Positions 1 through 12,590 are shown, numbered from the stretch's first letter. The stretch is DNA of 64,000 nt from Monosporascus cannonballus (GCA_004154925.1 QJNS01000348.1:1-64000); one strand, 5' to 3'. The notes: generated by a model from the letters alone, not told the origin. Numbers and translations are program-made.

Positions 1-100
1 TATATTTATTATATTTATTATATTTATTATATTTATTATATTTATTATATTTATTATATTTATTATATTTATTATATTTATTATATTTATTATATTTATT
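1..100. repeat. 9-bp AT tandem repeat
   Basis: The window opens inside a perfect tandem array of the 9-bp unit TATATTTAT, about eleven copies, ending in a T-run near position 100. The array probably continues to the left of the window. It lies in AT-rich repeat DNA and shows no coding potential. Confidence 0.95.
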
Positions 101-2700
101 TTTTCAATTATATTAAAATTTTTAAATTACCGTATAGCTCTGTTTTCTTATTAAATATATTGTTTCTTTATATAACGCCTAATATTTTATTAATTATTTT
201 ATAATTTACTATAGTTTGAATAAAATGTCTAAATACATTATTAAAAATATTTTAAAGTCTTTTTTTAAAAAGGTTCATAATAAACGCTTATTAAAAATAA
301 AAATCAGCAATAAATTTTTATTAATATTTTTTAATCATACGTTGAAATGATTGTTTTTTGCAATCTAATAATTATATTCATTATAAAAATAAAAAGAGGT
401 TTGTTATAAATCTCATTTTTTACGTTAATTCTATAAAATTATCAACGTATTAATTTTATTTTATAAAATAATAATTCCAAAATATCGATATTACGATTTA
501 TTTATTTTGTTATTTTCTGTTTAATTGAAAAAAATTAAATGCTTTTTTATATATCGGGTACGAGATATTTTCGTCGTTTACCATATATAACATATGTTTT
601 ATTATGTCGATTTAAGATTCCGTAACCAAAAACTTTTTATTTATTTCTAATAAGTTTTTTAATTAATCCCTTAAAATGTATTATTACTTTTCTAATGTTT
701 TTAAAATTAGCTTTTTAATTTTCTGTATTTTACATTTAACTTTTTATTGTGGTAATCCTATTTCGTATTAGGCCTAAAATATATTCATAATTTTGTTATT
801 ATTTGTTTAATATATTTTTCAATTATAGTTGTAATATAAATACTTAATTATTTTATCGCCATTTTCTAGGTCTTTTATAAGTACTTTAATAATATCTTAT
901 TTTGTTATAATTATAATATTTAATTTAACTTTTATCCTTACGTTAAACCGTTTCGAATTCTATAAATCCTGGCATTATGCTATAAGATATAAATAATATA
1001 TTGCCTTGTTTTCTTTAGATATTAAAATAATTTTCGTATTTTGAAATATTCGTTTTCTACACCATGTTTCTATAATATATCATTAATCTTAATAATTTCC
1101 ACAATATACAGATTTAAGGTTTTAAATTTTAAATATTTAATAATTTTATTTATAACGTCATTTTTTAATTCTATATAAAATATATTACTATCAATAGGCT
1201 TTCGTTAGGGTTTTAGTTTATTTCAACTATAAACATTTTAAATATTATTATATATTTCCAAATTAATATAATTGTAAAAAAAACTTTTTAATAAATATTT
1301 CTTAATCGGCTTCCATATATTCCGGATAACCTTTTATGATAGATTTAAATTCATTAAAAATATTTCCCGTTAAAAAGCTATAACGGCAAAAATTCTATGC
1401 CCTGGTTTTATAAAATCATAAAATTTAAAGTATATATTTGCTTAAATTAAAAACCTTTGTATAATATCATTTCCACTATAAAGTTCTAGTTTTCTAATCT
1501 TAAGTATATTTATTTACGTTAAACCTAATATAAATTCCCGTATTTAAATTTTTAATTTTCAGAGTTTATATTAAAGTTAAAGTTGAATTAAAAATTAAGT
1601 TTTAATTAATTATTTAATATAATAATTAAAAAATTATTCAACATTTACGGGTATTATCAAATACAAACTTGTAATATATAACGGTTCAACGATTTAATGA
1701 ATTATTAAATTTAAGTTATACGAGTTTATATCAATCGAAATATCGTAAAAATCTAAATAATACTATAATAAATTTATTAAGTTTCGTAACGTTAAAAGTA
1801 TTTTAAGTAACGAATTATTATTATAAATTACTCTTATTTCTATTATAAAAATTATAAACATATATATTTTATTTTTATTTTAAAATATACATTACACTTA
1901 ATCTTTTAAATCTTTCAAATTTCTTAATCTCTTTACGTAATTTAATAGGTTTAAGACATTAAGGCCATTAAAAAGCTTAAGCCTATTACGTAATTTAGGC
2001 TGCGTTAGATATTATCTTATTCTTGTCTCGACCGTTTCTTAAACTCGTTAAGCCTATCGGATCATAACACGAATTCTATATCTGTAAATATAAATTGTTA
2101 TAACGTATTTTCGTAAATAATATACAATTAAGTTAGAAAGTTAAAATAATTTAAATAAATTTTATTTTCATATTTTAAGTTAAAAAATTTTTGAGTAATA
2201 TTTTCTATTAATTTTTAATGCGTTTATTAATAATTAAAATAAATTGTTTAATAACTCAATTTATCTAAAATATGTAATTTATAAAGTTTATAATTTCCGA
2301 AGTCATTATAATAAAAATGTTATTAAATATTATACAATTTAAGTTAACAAAAATATATAAAAAGTTCATTATATCTTCATTAAAAACGCATAACATAACG
2401 TTTAATTATTAAATCTTACGGTTTAATTATCAATGTCGTTTTTTTGCGTCAGCATTTTTTATAAATATTATTTTTTTCTTTTTTAAAAATTGTTTTTAGA
2501 ATTTAATATCTAAGTTTCTTTTTCGTATTTATTAAGCCGTTATCGAGATTTAAATAAATTTAATAACCGGGATAACCGGTTTATTATCGTACGAAATCGT
2601 AATTATATTTCTCATTTTTTACGGTTTAATCGAAATAAAAAAGTTTAATTTATTAAATATTTTGCGATTAAAATAAAACGAATAATACGGGTATATTAAG
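101..2700. repeat. AT-rich RIP-degraded repeat block (left)
   Basis: About 2.6 kb of very AT-rich sequence without any open frame of note. CpA/TpG are scarce and TpA is abundant, as expected after repeat-induced point mutation. Part of it (about 1677-1890) is homologous to sequence at 55692-55838 and 63264 onward on the far side of the window. The block ends sharply near 2700, where composition returns to normal. No gene can be supported here; it is best read as old transposon DNA. Confidence 0.85.
1677..1890 (+). repeat. Degenerate LTR-like repeat, family C (uninterrupted copy)
   Basis: This stretch aligns in direct orientation with 55692-55838 and then continues into 63264 onward. Shared landmarks are a start resembling TGTGACGGCT (here TATAACGGTT), a block around ACTATTAAAC and the end motif GTAACGAATTATTATT. 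Most differences look like C/T and G/A changes. It carries no insertion at the point where the right-hand copy holds the Gypsy element, so it preserves the empty site. The TG-type start suggests an LTR, but its right end is not securely defined. Confidence 0.6.
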
Positions 2701-2858
2701 GACCAGTCTGAAACTTGCCCTTTTCCTTGAAAAGGGGAGTAAGCAATTACCTATAAAGCAAATACCCCTCAACGACCTCGTCGCGATTACGTAGAAATAA
2801 CACATAGAATGCTTAGCGTCCCCTTAGTGATGCGCGCACTCCCTTAGCCCCTGACAGA

Positions 2859-3056
2859 TTACTCCTGGCACGCGACGACGTGGACATAAACTTGGACTGT
2901 CGAGATAATGGCGGAACACCGTTATTATGGGCGGCCATGAACGGGAACAGTGCAACAGTTAAGCTACTGCTTGACAAAGGTGCGGACGTGGACAGTCGAG
3001 ATAATGATGGCCGAAGAACGCTGTCGTGGGTAGAAGGGAATGAGCGGAGCGGCTGA
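2859..3056 (+). pseudogene. Ankyrin-repeat gene fragment
   Basis: An open stretch of 65 codons ending at a TGA (3054-3056) encodes about two ankyrin repeats. Landmarks are a TPLLWAA helix start, a VKLLLDKGADVD repeat end and a second RDNDGR turn. It has no start codon or upstream repeats and lies about 160 bp inside the left AT-rich boundary. It is therefore a relic of a larger ankyrin protein, perhaps an NLR-type gene like the one at 32187-35597. The family assignment is sound; calling it dead is an inference from its shortness. Confidence 0.7.
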
Positions 3057-3171
3057 ATATCTCGGGCTATAGTAAATCTGCGGCGAGGCAGGAGTGCTAA
3101 GTCCGACTCGTAGGTCCGACACGGCCGCCAGGGGAGCAGAATCCTGGAACTGGCTTGATGGATAAATGGAC

Positions 3172-3742
3172 CTATGGGGAGGGCCGTCTCGAATTATTCA
3201 TTCGGCAAAGGCAGATGCGGCCAATCGAGGGAGCTATGGGCGACCGGCCCTCAGCCAGGTTTTTGAATTTGCCGGTCTTCGTGTATCTCTCAACCTCTGA
3301 TAGGCCAACTTCCGATGCTGATGCAAGCCTGCGGATGATGCGTCCATCGTTTTCTTCGGTTTCTACAGATATCTGAGTTCGGAAGCGGTCTTGCTTCCTT
3401 ACGCCAACTATCAGGGAACCATCGGCTGCCTTTGCGAAATGGGTAGTGTATGGAGGTACCGTTCCTTGGCCATTACGCTGGTGGAGCGGCGTTTCCTTAT
3501 TCTTTCCCTCACTGTCCTTCTCAACGATAATAACATTACACCCCTTCCAGTATACATCCTGACCCCTGCCCACCACCCATTGTGATGTATTCGAGGTGTC
3601 TGGAAATTCTATGGTCGAATCGAGATCGCCAAGTTGAAAAGACTAGTAACATATCAGACGAGCCACAACCACGTAGGAAATTACTTACCATCATGACATT
3701 TGATAGGTAATATCTAGTCTCTTTGAGCAAATGCGTCGGCAT
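3172..3742 (-). CDS. Hypothetical protein, possible two-exon relic
   Basis: A minus-strand frame of about 134 codons (3172-3576, open further upstream to about 3620) has protein-like composition: charged, with FRTQISVETEEN and GLSEVERYTKTGKFKN segments. Upstream a short ATG frame (3742 to 3689) ends at a good GTAAGT donor, but joining it in phase to the main frame was not possible with the acceptors seen. I do not recognise the family. It may be a degraded gene in this worn region. Confidence 0.25.
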
Positions 3743-4410
3743 TTAGGGCCCTGTCAAGAGGCCCCAAATTGGTCCGCGTGATGCAACTTGCCCAAAATCG
3801 TGCCCCTGTGCTAATGAATAACAGAAGGATGGCCCCGGACCACCGCCTGTAATGTCAAGAACTCTCAGTTCTGCCGAACAGGAAACTAAAATCCAACTAA
3901 GTCTGCTCTGTATGGGGCGAGCTTGACTTTTGATGCATTTCCCGTAGTAATCAGCTTTTCTAGAGTTAGAATGAGAAAAGAAATAGATGCCCTAGTATTC
4001 AGAATTGACTGTTAAATGATAGAGGCTGAGAACGTCAATGCCTGGCCAACGCGAACCACTCAACCAACAGTGGCACGATTCAAAGAGTCACCTGTATTCG
4101 TCTCCTCTCCCCGAAATCTGAGCCTTGGGGCCATGTCAGTGGCGATCTCCATGGACCCAAGCCGCTTCTGTTACCACGCCACCGTGCTGTCCCAAGTACT
4201 CTTCATGGCTGCTGAATCCTTCTCGTCGCCAGACGATAAGGGATGCAGATTTACGCAGGGCAGAGTCGAGGAGAACAAACTATTATCATTCAGTAGGTTT
4301 ATCCAGGAATCAACTTTAAAAAGGCAGAGAATAAGTGGAATACACTACGCCTAAGGCAGCCGACGACATACAAAGTTGCGAGCTACGTACACCGGAAATG
4401 AAAAGATTCA

Positions 4411-4597
4411 TGTCTTGGAATAGGGGTATCTATGTTAGTCATCAAGCTCCCAGCACCCCGGAAGAACCTTATTCCGGCACGCCCACAATATATAGAGAGC
4501 TTCCTAGCCACCGCTCCCTAGAGCTCAATTCTAGCAAGACAATTTTCACTTCCCACACTCTATGCAACCTTATCTCCCAATCAGCTTAACTGTGACA
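4411..4597 (+). mobile_element. Solo LTR, family B, copy 1
   Basis: A 187-bp element starts TGTCTTGG and ends CTGTGACA (TGTC...GACA termini). It is flanked by the perfect 5-bp direct repeat ATTCA at 4406-4410 and 4598-4602. The same element occurs in inverse orientation at 10050-10238 with a different duplication. Size, termini and 5-bp TSD match a solo LTR left after recombination of a retrotransposon; a short non-autonomous LTR element is the alternative. No internal coding region is adjacent. Confidence 0.85.
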
Positions 4598-4602
4598 ATT
4601 CA

Positions 4603-5795
4603 ACTGCTCTCAATAAATCCCTTTTGTTAGTAAAGCTTTGGATATAATCTAAGAACTCCATAATTCTAAGCCCCCAATGCCAGCTATCCCATAATTATAC
4701 AGCCAAACTACTAGTCCACCAAGAACTTCTCAAACTGCCCAAGCCCATTTTCATCACCGGTTCGCTTAATGCCTGAAATGCCACCTATCTCTCCGCATAA
4801 CCTTCTCTACGAAGAAACTGCATGAAAAAACCGAACTTGCTTAACATCTTTACGTGCTCTCTCATGGCAGCAAAATCCTGCCACGCAAATAAAATGATCT
4901 AGCCTCCTAAATAACGTTATAAACGCAAATCCTACTTTATCGAACGTCAGACGAGCCGTCCACTTCGGTATCGCCGATTATTTAGCACCCATACACGAGA
5001 CAAACTCAAGGGGAAATAAATAGAGACATAGACCCGGTAAGCAAGCGATAAAATACCCTAGCCCAACGAAAGGGGGCAGAAAAGAAGAGATAACTGGGAA
5101 TAAGTCTTTGTTTTCACAGCTCTTCATAAGGAGGAAAAATGAAAACTATCAAAGGAGCATGCGTCTAAGGGCCAATAACTTGATACCATTTCCCTTTACG
5201 TCCTAACCTCAGCCTTTATCATGTCACATGTTCCTCTGAGCTGTATTCAGCGCCATTAAATCATACGACAAATATATCACACCACCTTGCCTAAGTGCCT
5301 CTTTCATACAAATACAAACTCGGTTAAGGACATTCCCTACACTCACGAAAATAGCCGGCCTTTTGTCAGCCATACATATAAAACTCAGTTTCGCCATTCC
5401 ATTCAAGTATTTTCCCCCAGGCAGCATTAATGTGTATCGGTAAATCCACAGTCATACAATTCCTTCGTTACTCCTACGCTCCTTATGTTGCCAACATCCT
5501 AGATCATAATCCCATAGCTAATCTCTATGCATTGGTTTTCAAGGCACACTGATATCTAAATTAAGCAAGCGCTTCCTCCGGCCCATATGCCATCCGCCGA
5601 AACGCGAATCACTCCCATATTCGCTAGCTTGCCTTGTGGCAACATCGGATAGCGACGATCAACCCAGGGCTAAAGTAAGTAACTTCGACTACAACTCCGC
5701 CGTTCTTTCCCCCGATGCTCTTCCTTCGTAAGCTTAACCTCCCAGACCGCATCCACTGAAACCATGATAACCCATGCCATTATGCCTCGCCGTCG
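4603..5795. other. Intergenic, no supported gene
   Basis: About 1.2 kb between two solo LTRs. Only short frames without recognisable protein features are present on either strand. It is slightly AT-rich. I see no RNA gene or repeat. Confidence 0.5.
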
Positions 5796-5800
5796 TCACA

Positions 5801-6016
5801 TGTGAGACCCTGCATCACACACAGAAGCATATATAACTGAAGAAGAAGTGTATTAAAGGTTGCCCCTTTTTTTTTCTGTGTGAGGTCCTAGCTAGAAGGT
5901 GAGGGTAGCGAACCCTCCTTATATACACGTAAATACAGCTGGAGCTAGGAGAAAAAGGTACCAGGGGTACAGGAAGTAATTTCCGCTAGGGCTGGCTGGC
6001 TTTACTAGGTCTGACA
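5801..6016 (+). mobile_element. Solo LTR, family A, copy 1
   Basis: A 216-bp element with termini TGTGAGACC...GGTCTGACA, which form a near-perfect 9-bp terminal inverted repeat. It is flanked by the perfect 5-bp duplication TCACA (5796-5800 and 6017-6021). It is homologous along its length to 33060-33278, in direct orientation. The structure is that of a solo LTR. This copy keeps intact TG and CA ends, whereas the copy in the NLR gene has both ends changed to TA. Confidence 0.88.
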
Positions 6017-6389
6017 TCACACCATATGGTTCATCTATTAAGGCGTAACCCGTATAATAATTTTGCTCCGGTAGTGCCGACAAGTGACTACTTGTTCCAT
6101 AATTCAGGCGTTCATGGACAGTCGCGAATCTTCGTCGGTATGCCATTCGCTTCCACTCAGGACGTCGTTCCAATGTCTCCTGGGTGCAATATTGTCCCTT
6201 TCATGAAATGAATGATCCTAATGCGTTCCAGATGAACTTGTGGAAATGGTGATGGATGCTAGGTAGTCTATGGAGAGCTGGTGTGTGGTGGCGGTCTGGA
6301 TATGTACTGGACAGAGCGGAATAACCGTATTCCGGTAGCTCATCATTATCGTACATTCAACGAGTGTGCCTGAAAAGTTGTCTTTTCTT

Positions 6390-7160
6390 TGTTGCAATCA
6401 AATCACGATCCTCCGTTTGTTTCGTGGCATTGCCCTGAAATATCTCGCAATGTGTGCCCATAACGTGAAAGGCTGTTGGCGAATATTTGCTGATACTGAT
6501 TCGCAGTCCCTTTGAAGAGAGGAGCGATAACCGCATTGACGCCGCCGTTCCTCTCGGCTATATTGTACCCCTTGAAGTAGTTGTGTTGATACTGTTGCTT
6601 GAAATCTCAGGCGTAACCATCTTGGAAGACGTTGAGCATGTCGAAAAGGATCCGGGCTGCGGCCCATCCGTCGACCTTTCCCCAACATATGCCGTAATCC
6701 TTATTGGGGACCTGAATTTCCCACGTGTGCTGATATCCCCCCTCCCTCTTGCATCCAAGCGTCCTCTCGTTCTGCGCCTGCGGGCCGTCTTCGTATTCTG
6801 CTCCGAAGTAAGTCAAGCAGAGTATAAAGGCGCAGACATGGTCAAGTTGGCCCCATGCTTTTCTGTCCAGCCGGTGGTGGCTTGCCAATTCCGATGTATT
6901 GAGGGACGTTCACGGCCCGCGCCAGAGTACTGTCGATGCGGTTTGCAACATTCTACCCAAGGAGCTAGCCTCGCGAATTGAACGTGCATGAGGTAGTTGA
7001 TCCGATACTAATCCCACGCCTCATCGAGCTCCGCCCTGTCGTAGAACCCGGCCATGTCTCTGATGACGTTGTCTCGAGCCATACGCTGGTGGTTAGTCTC
7101 CCCTAAGCCCAGCCGTAAGCTTGGTAGTATGTCCACGGAGACCGTGTGTTGAAATTAGAC
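6390..7160 (-). pseudogene. Unrecognised broken coding region
   Basis: Successive minus-strand frames look protein-like but are interrupted by stops and frame changes. Examples are a segment with AEYEDGPQAQNERTLG and CWGKVDGWAAARILFDMLNVF (about 6607-6830), a continuation with YNIAERNGGVNAVIAPLFK (about 6490-6570), and an upstream part with ARDNVIRDMAGFYDRAELDEAW (about 7010-7080). They could be exons of one decayed gene, probably an enzyme. I do not recognise the family, and no complete exon chain closes in frame. Confidence 0.35.
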
Positions 7161-7952
7161 ACCACTATAATCGCTTGAGATAGTATTCATAACCTGATAG
7201 ATACTGGGAGAAAGGTCATCCTAGGAAACACTGACATCCAGTACAGATATATGACTACTATCATCCTGGTCGACCCAAGCTGGGCATATTAAAAGTCGCC
7301 ATTCTGGAGTCGGGCCACCTGCTTCGCTTCCACTGAATACTGGTTGATAGGGTCTCGTGCGAATCCGGCAAGGATTACATACTTTCTTGTTATGTTTTTA
7401 CATAATATTTCAGGTTGTGACAGGAACTGGGCGAAGATGTCTGGGTTGACTGCCGCATCCGGCATGCTCATTCTGTTTCTCAGTGGCTACTGATTCCAGC
7501 CACATAATGCGATGTCTTTGTGACTGCTTAGAATAATGTGCTCCGCTAGATAAGATTAAAGTCTTGAAGCTTATGATTCATTCTTCAACCCAGGTGATAT
7601 TCAATTGCTTGAATATCATCAACTGTCCACATTGACTCAATTGTATTAAGTGCCTTTTAAGGCAATCATGGACGGCGGACATTGACACTATATACGCACA
7701 TAGTTAGAAGATGACAATGGCAATATTCTAGCTTTTGAGTGTTGAGTCGTAATAGTAGTTGTGTAGTAAGACTAGTTTACTTCATCCTAGTGAAGTGGCC
7801 GAACTCTATTTTGGACGCAATGCATTTCAGGTCTACGAAAGCACACAACACATAGATGCATAACAAACCAATGTGCATAGTGGGTAAGAGGCCCCTGTTC
7901 CCTCATATCTCATCAGTACGTACCACCCTGAAAACTAAGTCACGGGTGAGAT

Positions 7953-8966
7953 TTAGAGACCGTTCAAGGTATTCTGGGCTTTTATGGCCTCCCCTTCGCT
8001 GACGAAATCAAGCTGTGATTCGACACATTAGCATAATATGCCCAGCCAAAGGCAACCCTGATGGGCGGTAAAAGGTGAGGAGCCGTAACTTACCATCACG
8101 ACGTTCGGCACCCGGCCGTAGTTGCTCTCGCATATATCAGTCTGCCTGATAATGGACGTGATGGAGTTTGTGTTTTGAGCATCGTCCATAGCCGGGACGA
8201 GTATGTTGAGAAGAGGTAGCCTTATGTTCAGATTATGATTGGCGAAAACCATACGACCTTCCGCGGACACACCAGCTGGCCTGTCAATATCGCACTGATA
8301 AAAGTTGTCCCTCGTTGGGCTGAACGGCGTCTCAAAGTAGTAGCGGAATTGGTCGAGGATGTACGGGACTTTGTTAGTGTCCGCACCGTAGTCTGCATTC
8401 AAAGTTAGTTGCTCGTCGGGGCCTGCCCTGAGCCCCTATCTCCTTAACTTACCCATGAATACGACGAGCCTCGTTCCGGCATCGATCATCTCCCCGAGCG
8501 TGGGCCACTCTGCCAAACCAAGATCCCCATCTGGCTGAAAGACATAATCAATCATCCCTGTTCCTTCGAATTGTTTACCATACTCGGTCAATTCAAGACC
8601 GTCTGCATGGTTCGTGATGAGCAAGGTGGCAACTTCGCGTGGATTGGCATCCAGCTTCCCCTTTATAGATAGCAGTATCTCGGAGAAGTAGCCCGCATCC
8701 AACAACAAGCATTCCGAGTGGCACTGCTTTAGCTGGCCGTCCCTGTTATGGACCTGGGTCGTAAAATACCGGACCCCCAAGTCGAAATGGGCTTCGGGAT
8801 ACTCAAACTGGTTATGGAAAGCTGTATCGCCCACGAAAGCGGCATTGTGTGCCGCTACGAATGATACCTCGCTATACCGTCGGCTACAGAGCTCCGCGAA
8901 ACCATTGCAGCTCTGCGCGGATGCAGCTGCTACGAGCGCTAGCAGCGAAAGAACGTGTGCCTGCAT
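7953..8966 (-). CDS. Secreted PI-PLC-like phosphodiesterase
   Basis: A three-exon model closes in frame: 8966-8453, 8392-8094, 8012-7953 (introns of 60 and 81 bp, both starting GTAAGT), giving 290 residues. Residues 1-18 form a clear signal peptide (LLALVAAASA). The body is a PLC-like TIM-barrel phosphodiesterase. It shows FVAAHNAAF with the catalytic-type histidine, the LLITNH strand, VVFMDYGAD across the first splice junction, and a TPFSPTRDNFYQC segment near the end. The short last exon supplies LDFVSEGEAIKAQNTLN, the usual family ending. Extracellular phosphodiesters are the likely substrates; the exact substrate is unknown. All splice junctions preserve conserved motifs, so the gene looks intact. 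Confidence 0.85.
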
Positions 8967-10044
8967 TTGAGCGTACTATTAGTGAGACGACGCTAGCAGC
9001 ACGGGATGTTCTTGTCGAAAGTCTATAGTGGCAAGGGCCCGACAACGATGCAAGGTCGGGAACGACTGAGGTTTTAAGCCGCTGATCGAGATCTTCCTTC
9101 GGAACTCAGCTTGCCATGGACCAAGGGCGTGTTAAGATCCTTTCTGGAGGAAGTATCTAACATGGTCAGATACTGAATTTATACAAGCTGGGTGCCCTCT
9201 GTAGCTTTACCGCCAGAGAGTACCCTATACCGGTGACCTTCTTTAACATGTCCGGGGTTTGCTCTAATTGGCTCTCTTAGGATAGTCGTCAATGCAGTCA
9301 CTTAAAATGGTAGGTGATGATATTAATTGAGGCGCTCCATTCGGCCAAGGGACCCCCGTCTCTTGTGTATGTTTAAGCAAGCTGAGAAGGCCAATGGTGA
9401 TTTGGTGTTTCAGAATCCATTTTGCAGCGGCATGGTGTTGCATTGCACTGCGGGGATTGACTACTACCTTCTCCTCTGTTCGCTCTACCTCGTGCAGAAG
9501 CCGCCTATATGATTGGGCTGGTGCATTTATTCTTTCATAGGACCGGGCTACCGCCGTGCTATCTGCCTATCTAGGAAGTTCGAAGGTGGGTGCATGGAGA
9601 ACCGAGGTCTAACCCCTGAATTGGGCTTGGCGATATTCGCCGAAATCATAAGCCGGTATGGCCCATTCGACAACGTTGTATCAGCACATCTACTTCGACT
9701 CACTAGTTACCCTTATAGTAGCATCGACTAGAAAGATGGTATTTGATAACGAAGCAGGCTGCTACGACCGCTCTATGTGTTGCTACTGTGTATGTCTCGT
9801 AAAATTATGGTTTCGTTGGGGACTCCCTTCACTGCTAAAAGCCCAAAATTCCTGCAAATGAAGCCTCTTGGTAGGAAATCATAAAATAAATTTATGTAGG
9901 TGTTCGCGGGTCACTTTAAAATAGCATCAAGTTCTTAAAAGCACGAACTGAGGCGGATGGAATCAGCCGGCGTGCGCTGGAGACGCTTTCGGGAAGGGAA
10001 GTGCCAGGAGGTATGGAAGCGGCGAGCCGCATTCAAAGGTGTCA
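8967..10044. other. Intergenic, no supported gene
   Basis: About 1.1 kb upstream of the phosphodiesterase gene, presumably including its promoter, up to the second family-B LTR. Frames on the plus strand at 9327-9861 are short and lack recognisable motifs. Nothing else is seen. Confidence 0.45.
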
Positions 10045-10049
10045 CACTT

Positions 10050-10238
10050 TGTCACAGTTAGGCTGATCGCGAGAAAAGGTTGCATAGAGTATGAGAAGTG
10101 ATAATTGTCTGACTAGAATTAAGCTCTAGGGAGCTGTAGCTAGGAAGCTCTCTATATACTGTGAACGCGCCGGAACAAGGTTTTTTCCGGGGTGCTGTGG
10201 AGCTTGATGACTAACACAGATACCCCTATTCTACGACA
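10050..10238 (-). mobile_element. Solo LTR, family B, copy 2 (inverted)
   Basis: The reverse complement of this 189-bp segment aligns along its length with 4411-4597. On the plus strand it reads TGTCACAG...CTACGACA. It is flanked by the perfect 5-bp duplication CACTT (10045-10049 and 10239-10243), different from that of copy 1, so the two copies are independent insertions. Many differences between the copies are C/T or G/A transitions, which fits RIP or age. Confidence 0.85.
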
Positions 10239-10664
10239 CACTTACTAAGGAGGAGATTCACAGCTCTTGAGGGTATATTGACTTGTAGGAAGCTAGGAAG
10301 CGCTCATCCCACTTGCTGTGGGTGATCCACTGATATAGGGCTCTTGGGCTCCGATATTGCTGCCCAACAGAAAAGGGGGGGACCTTTTCCACGACAAAAG
10401 GCCAACGGCTAGCAGAGTTTGAAGCGTCGAGGGCAGAACGAGGCATCCAGCACACCATGGCCTCTCACTGCTACTCTGGGCCAGGCAGCATCCGGTAAGG
10501 AGGCCCAGGCAAGAGTCTAACCGGGGAATAGGGTCGATGACCGAACAACTCTCGGATTGGCGCGCAGCAGGAGAGACGAGCTTGATCCCATAGCCTACGA
10601 CGGCCACATCCTCGCCACATTCACCCCACCACATTTGACATAACCCGCACGGTTAAGGAGTGAG

Positions 10665-11140
10665 GTGCGCGACCTAGAGAACGCGCAGGTAGAAGACTGG
10701 AAGAAAGGCCGGACCATCGGAGCCGACGAGGGACTTACTGCTCGAGCGACGCTATCCATGATCGAGATGCTCGCCGAAGATCAACACCGAAACGAACTGG
10801 AAGCAGAAAATCATGAGAAGATGCGAGGTGTCCGCGAAAAGGCCATCAGGAGGTTGAGATTGGCGGGAAAGCGCTCCGGAATAGAGGCCGGACAGCGTGT
10901 CCCCTCATCGCGGCGGGCCTGGGCAACGCTGCTGAGCGCCTTCTCCGCGACATATGGCAGCGGGACATCGAGCAGGGCACGGAGCTGTTTCGGTTTTTGT
11001 ATGAAGGTGAGAAGCAGGTCATATTCCGTCTGGAGTTTAACTCCAGGGATGACCCTCATGATGAGGCCCTGTCCGAAGGGGACTCTATGCTTGCGCCCAA
11101 GAATGGTCGTCATGATGTGCCTTGCACGAAGCGGGGTGTT
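10665..11140 (+). pseudogene. Unrecognised coding relic with frame change
   Basis: The first part (10665 to about 10900) encodes a charged, helix-rich segment (IGADEGLTARATLSMIEML, ENHEKMRGVREKAIRRLRL). From about 10919 a different frame is protein-like: NAAERLLRDIWQRDIEQGTEL, then FRLEFNSRDDPHDEAL, ending at a TGA at 11139-11141. The two parts need either an unseen intron or a frameshift to join. No family is recognised. It may be a decayed gene of the same generation as the other relics here. Confidence 0.3.
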
Positions 11141-11735
11141 TGAGAGAGAACGAGGGGGTCGTAGTCGAACCCGAGGTTGGATGAATGACGAGGGCGATGA
11201 GACCCTGTACGAAGTGGAGGTGGTGTACAAGGCCACTAGGTGCCGGGACATTGAGCGTTCTCGCGGAGGGGATAATTTGGCCCAATACATGTGTTATGAT
11301 TGAGATTGGTGGATATGCTAATGAAGGTGGCAACGCGGATAGGGAACATATTTAAGAGATAGATGACACCTTTCATATCTTGCAACTGATGATTTCAAAG
11401 ACCCTTATTCGACTCGTACGTAAATATCGAGGCAAGGGATATATATATGCCTGGAAAGGCTTCGAAGCGGATGAAGCAAGGTGGTAAGTCTGTACAAGGT
11501 AGCTTCAGATCGCAGCTCAAAAGGATAGCTCCTCATCCAAATTGAATAAACCCATTCAACCCTTAGACACTCCGTTTAAACATGCTCTTGAATATCTTAA
11601 CGATGCGAATGACCTTCGATGAGGTGACACTGATGAGCCCCTTATCAGCAACGGAATATGTTGAGAATCTAGATGCAATAAACTTTACAACGTTTAAACA
11701 TTCAACTAGTAGCATTTATGGGTCTGCGCAGGCTA

Positions 11736-12206
11736 TCACTGCGAAAGATACCAACCCCGCTGCATCGTCATCCACAACAGCGCAGAGCCAGACGTAACAA
11801 ACGGAATCATCGCTTCTCGAAGCCTTGCCGTCTTGTAGACGAACACCTCCGTCAAATAGAGGAAGAGCACTCCACCAAACGTGCAAGTGGTAAGGTCGTA
11901 TACTTGTGGGTTGGTGATGTAATACGCGCCGTAGAACCTGATGAGGCTCGTGTAGATGTTCTTGACGCCGTACGTGTGGGCGAGCAGCGGATGTGCTGGC
12001 GGTGCCTCCGGGCCGCTGAACGCTCTCAGGGCGGTACTTGGCTTGCTGGTGTAGCAGACGACAGTGTGAATAGCGGCCGAAAGACTCGTCTGCAAAAGCA
12101 GAGTCAGACGTTCTCATCATAAAGCGCACCGAAAGGCACTCACATATACCAGAAAGTAGGGCAGGATGCCCTCCTGTCTCGGCGGAAGTGTGGAGAGGAA
12201 CCCCAT
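11736..12206 (-). CDS. ERG28: Ergosterol biosynthesis scaffold protein Erg28
   Basis: Two exons (12206-12144 and 12089-11736) joined in phase over a 54-bp GTGAGT...GCAG intron give 138 residues, the usual size for Erg28. The start is the ATG just upstream of the conserved LPPRQEGILPYFLVY segment. The core HTYGVKNIYTSLIRFYGAYYI and the end TARL...LLWMTMQRGWYL match the family and include four hydrophobic membrane segments. Erg28 is an ER membrane protein that tethers the C-4 demethylation enzymes (Erg25, Erg26, Erg27) in sterol synthesis. The frame is clean despite lying among pseudogenes. The assignment rests on recognised family patterns, not on a search. Confidence 0.85.
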
Positions 12207-12590
12207 TACTAATTAGGATGGCGGAACCGTCTAGACAATCGGCACACCCTAGCGAGACTATTTTTTATGAAGAGAATGGAATGCCAATAACAATTAAAAT
12301 GAGAGATATCTGGCTTCAAATAAAGTCAAAAAGGATACGAAGAGTGGCCTCCTCAGGTCATCAAGTAGAAAAGCTAATGTGAAGGATATTTCTCACCTCG
12401 CTTGCCAAGCCATATTCCCACGGAGACTCCGCTGCTTATTCCCGGAACTAAGCAAGGACCGTAAGTATCCACCATTCCTCCCTTACGTCGCGGGCGCAGG
12501 TGGTCGGCTTTTCTCTCCTGTTCACTCTGTTGCGAAATGTCTACCGGCGTTGCGACGGGTAGAATTACCAAGGAGGCCTGGCCCTGACCG

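Noticed and set aside
1..100. Telomeric or centromeric array
   Set aside because: The 9-bp unit TATATTTAT is not a telomere repeat (no TTAGGG), and one hundred bases at a window edge cannot support a centromere call.
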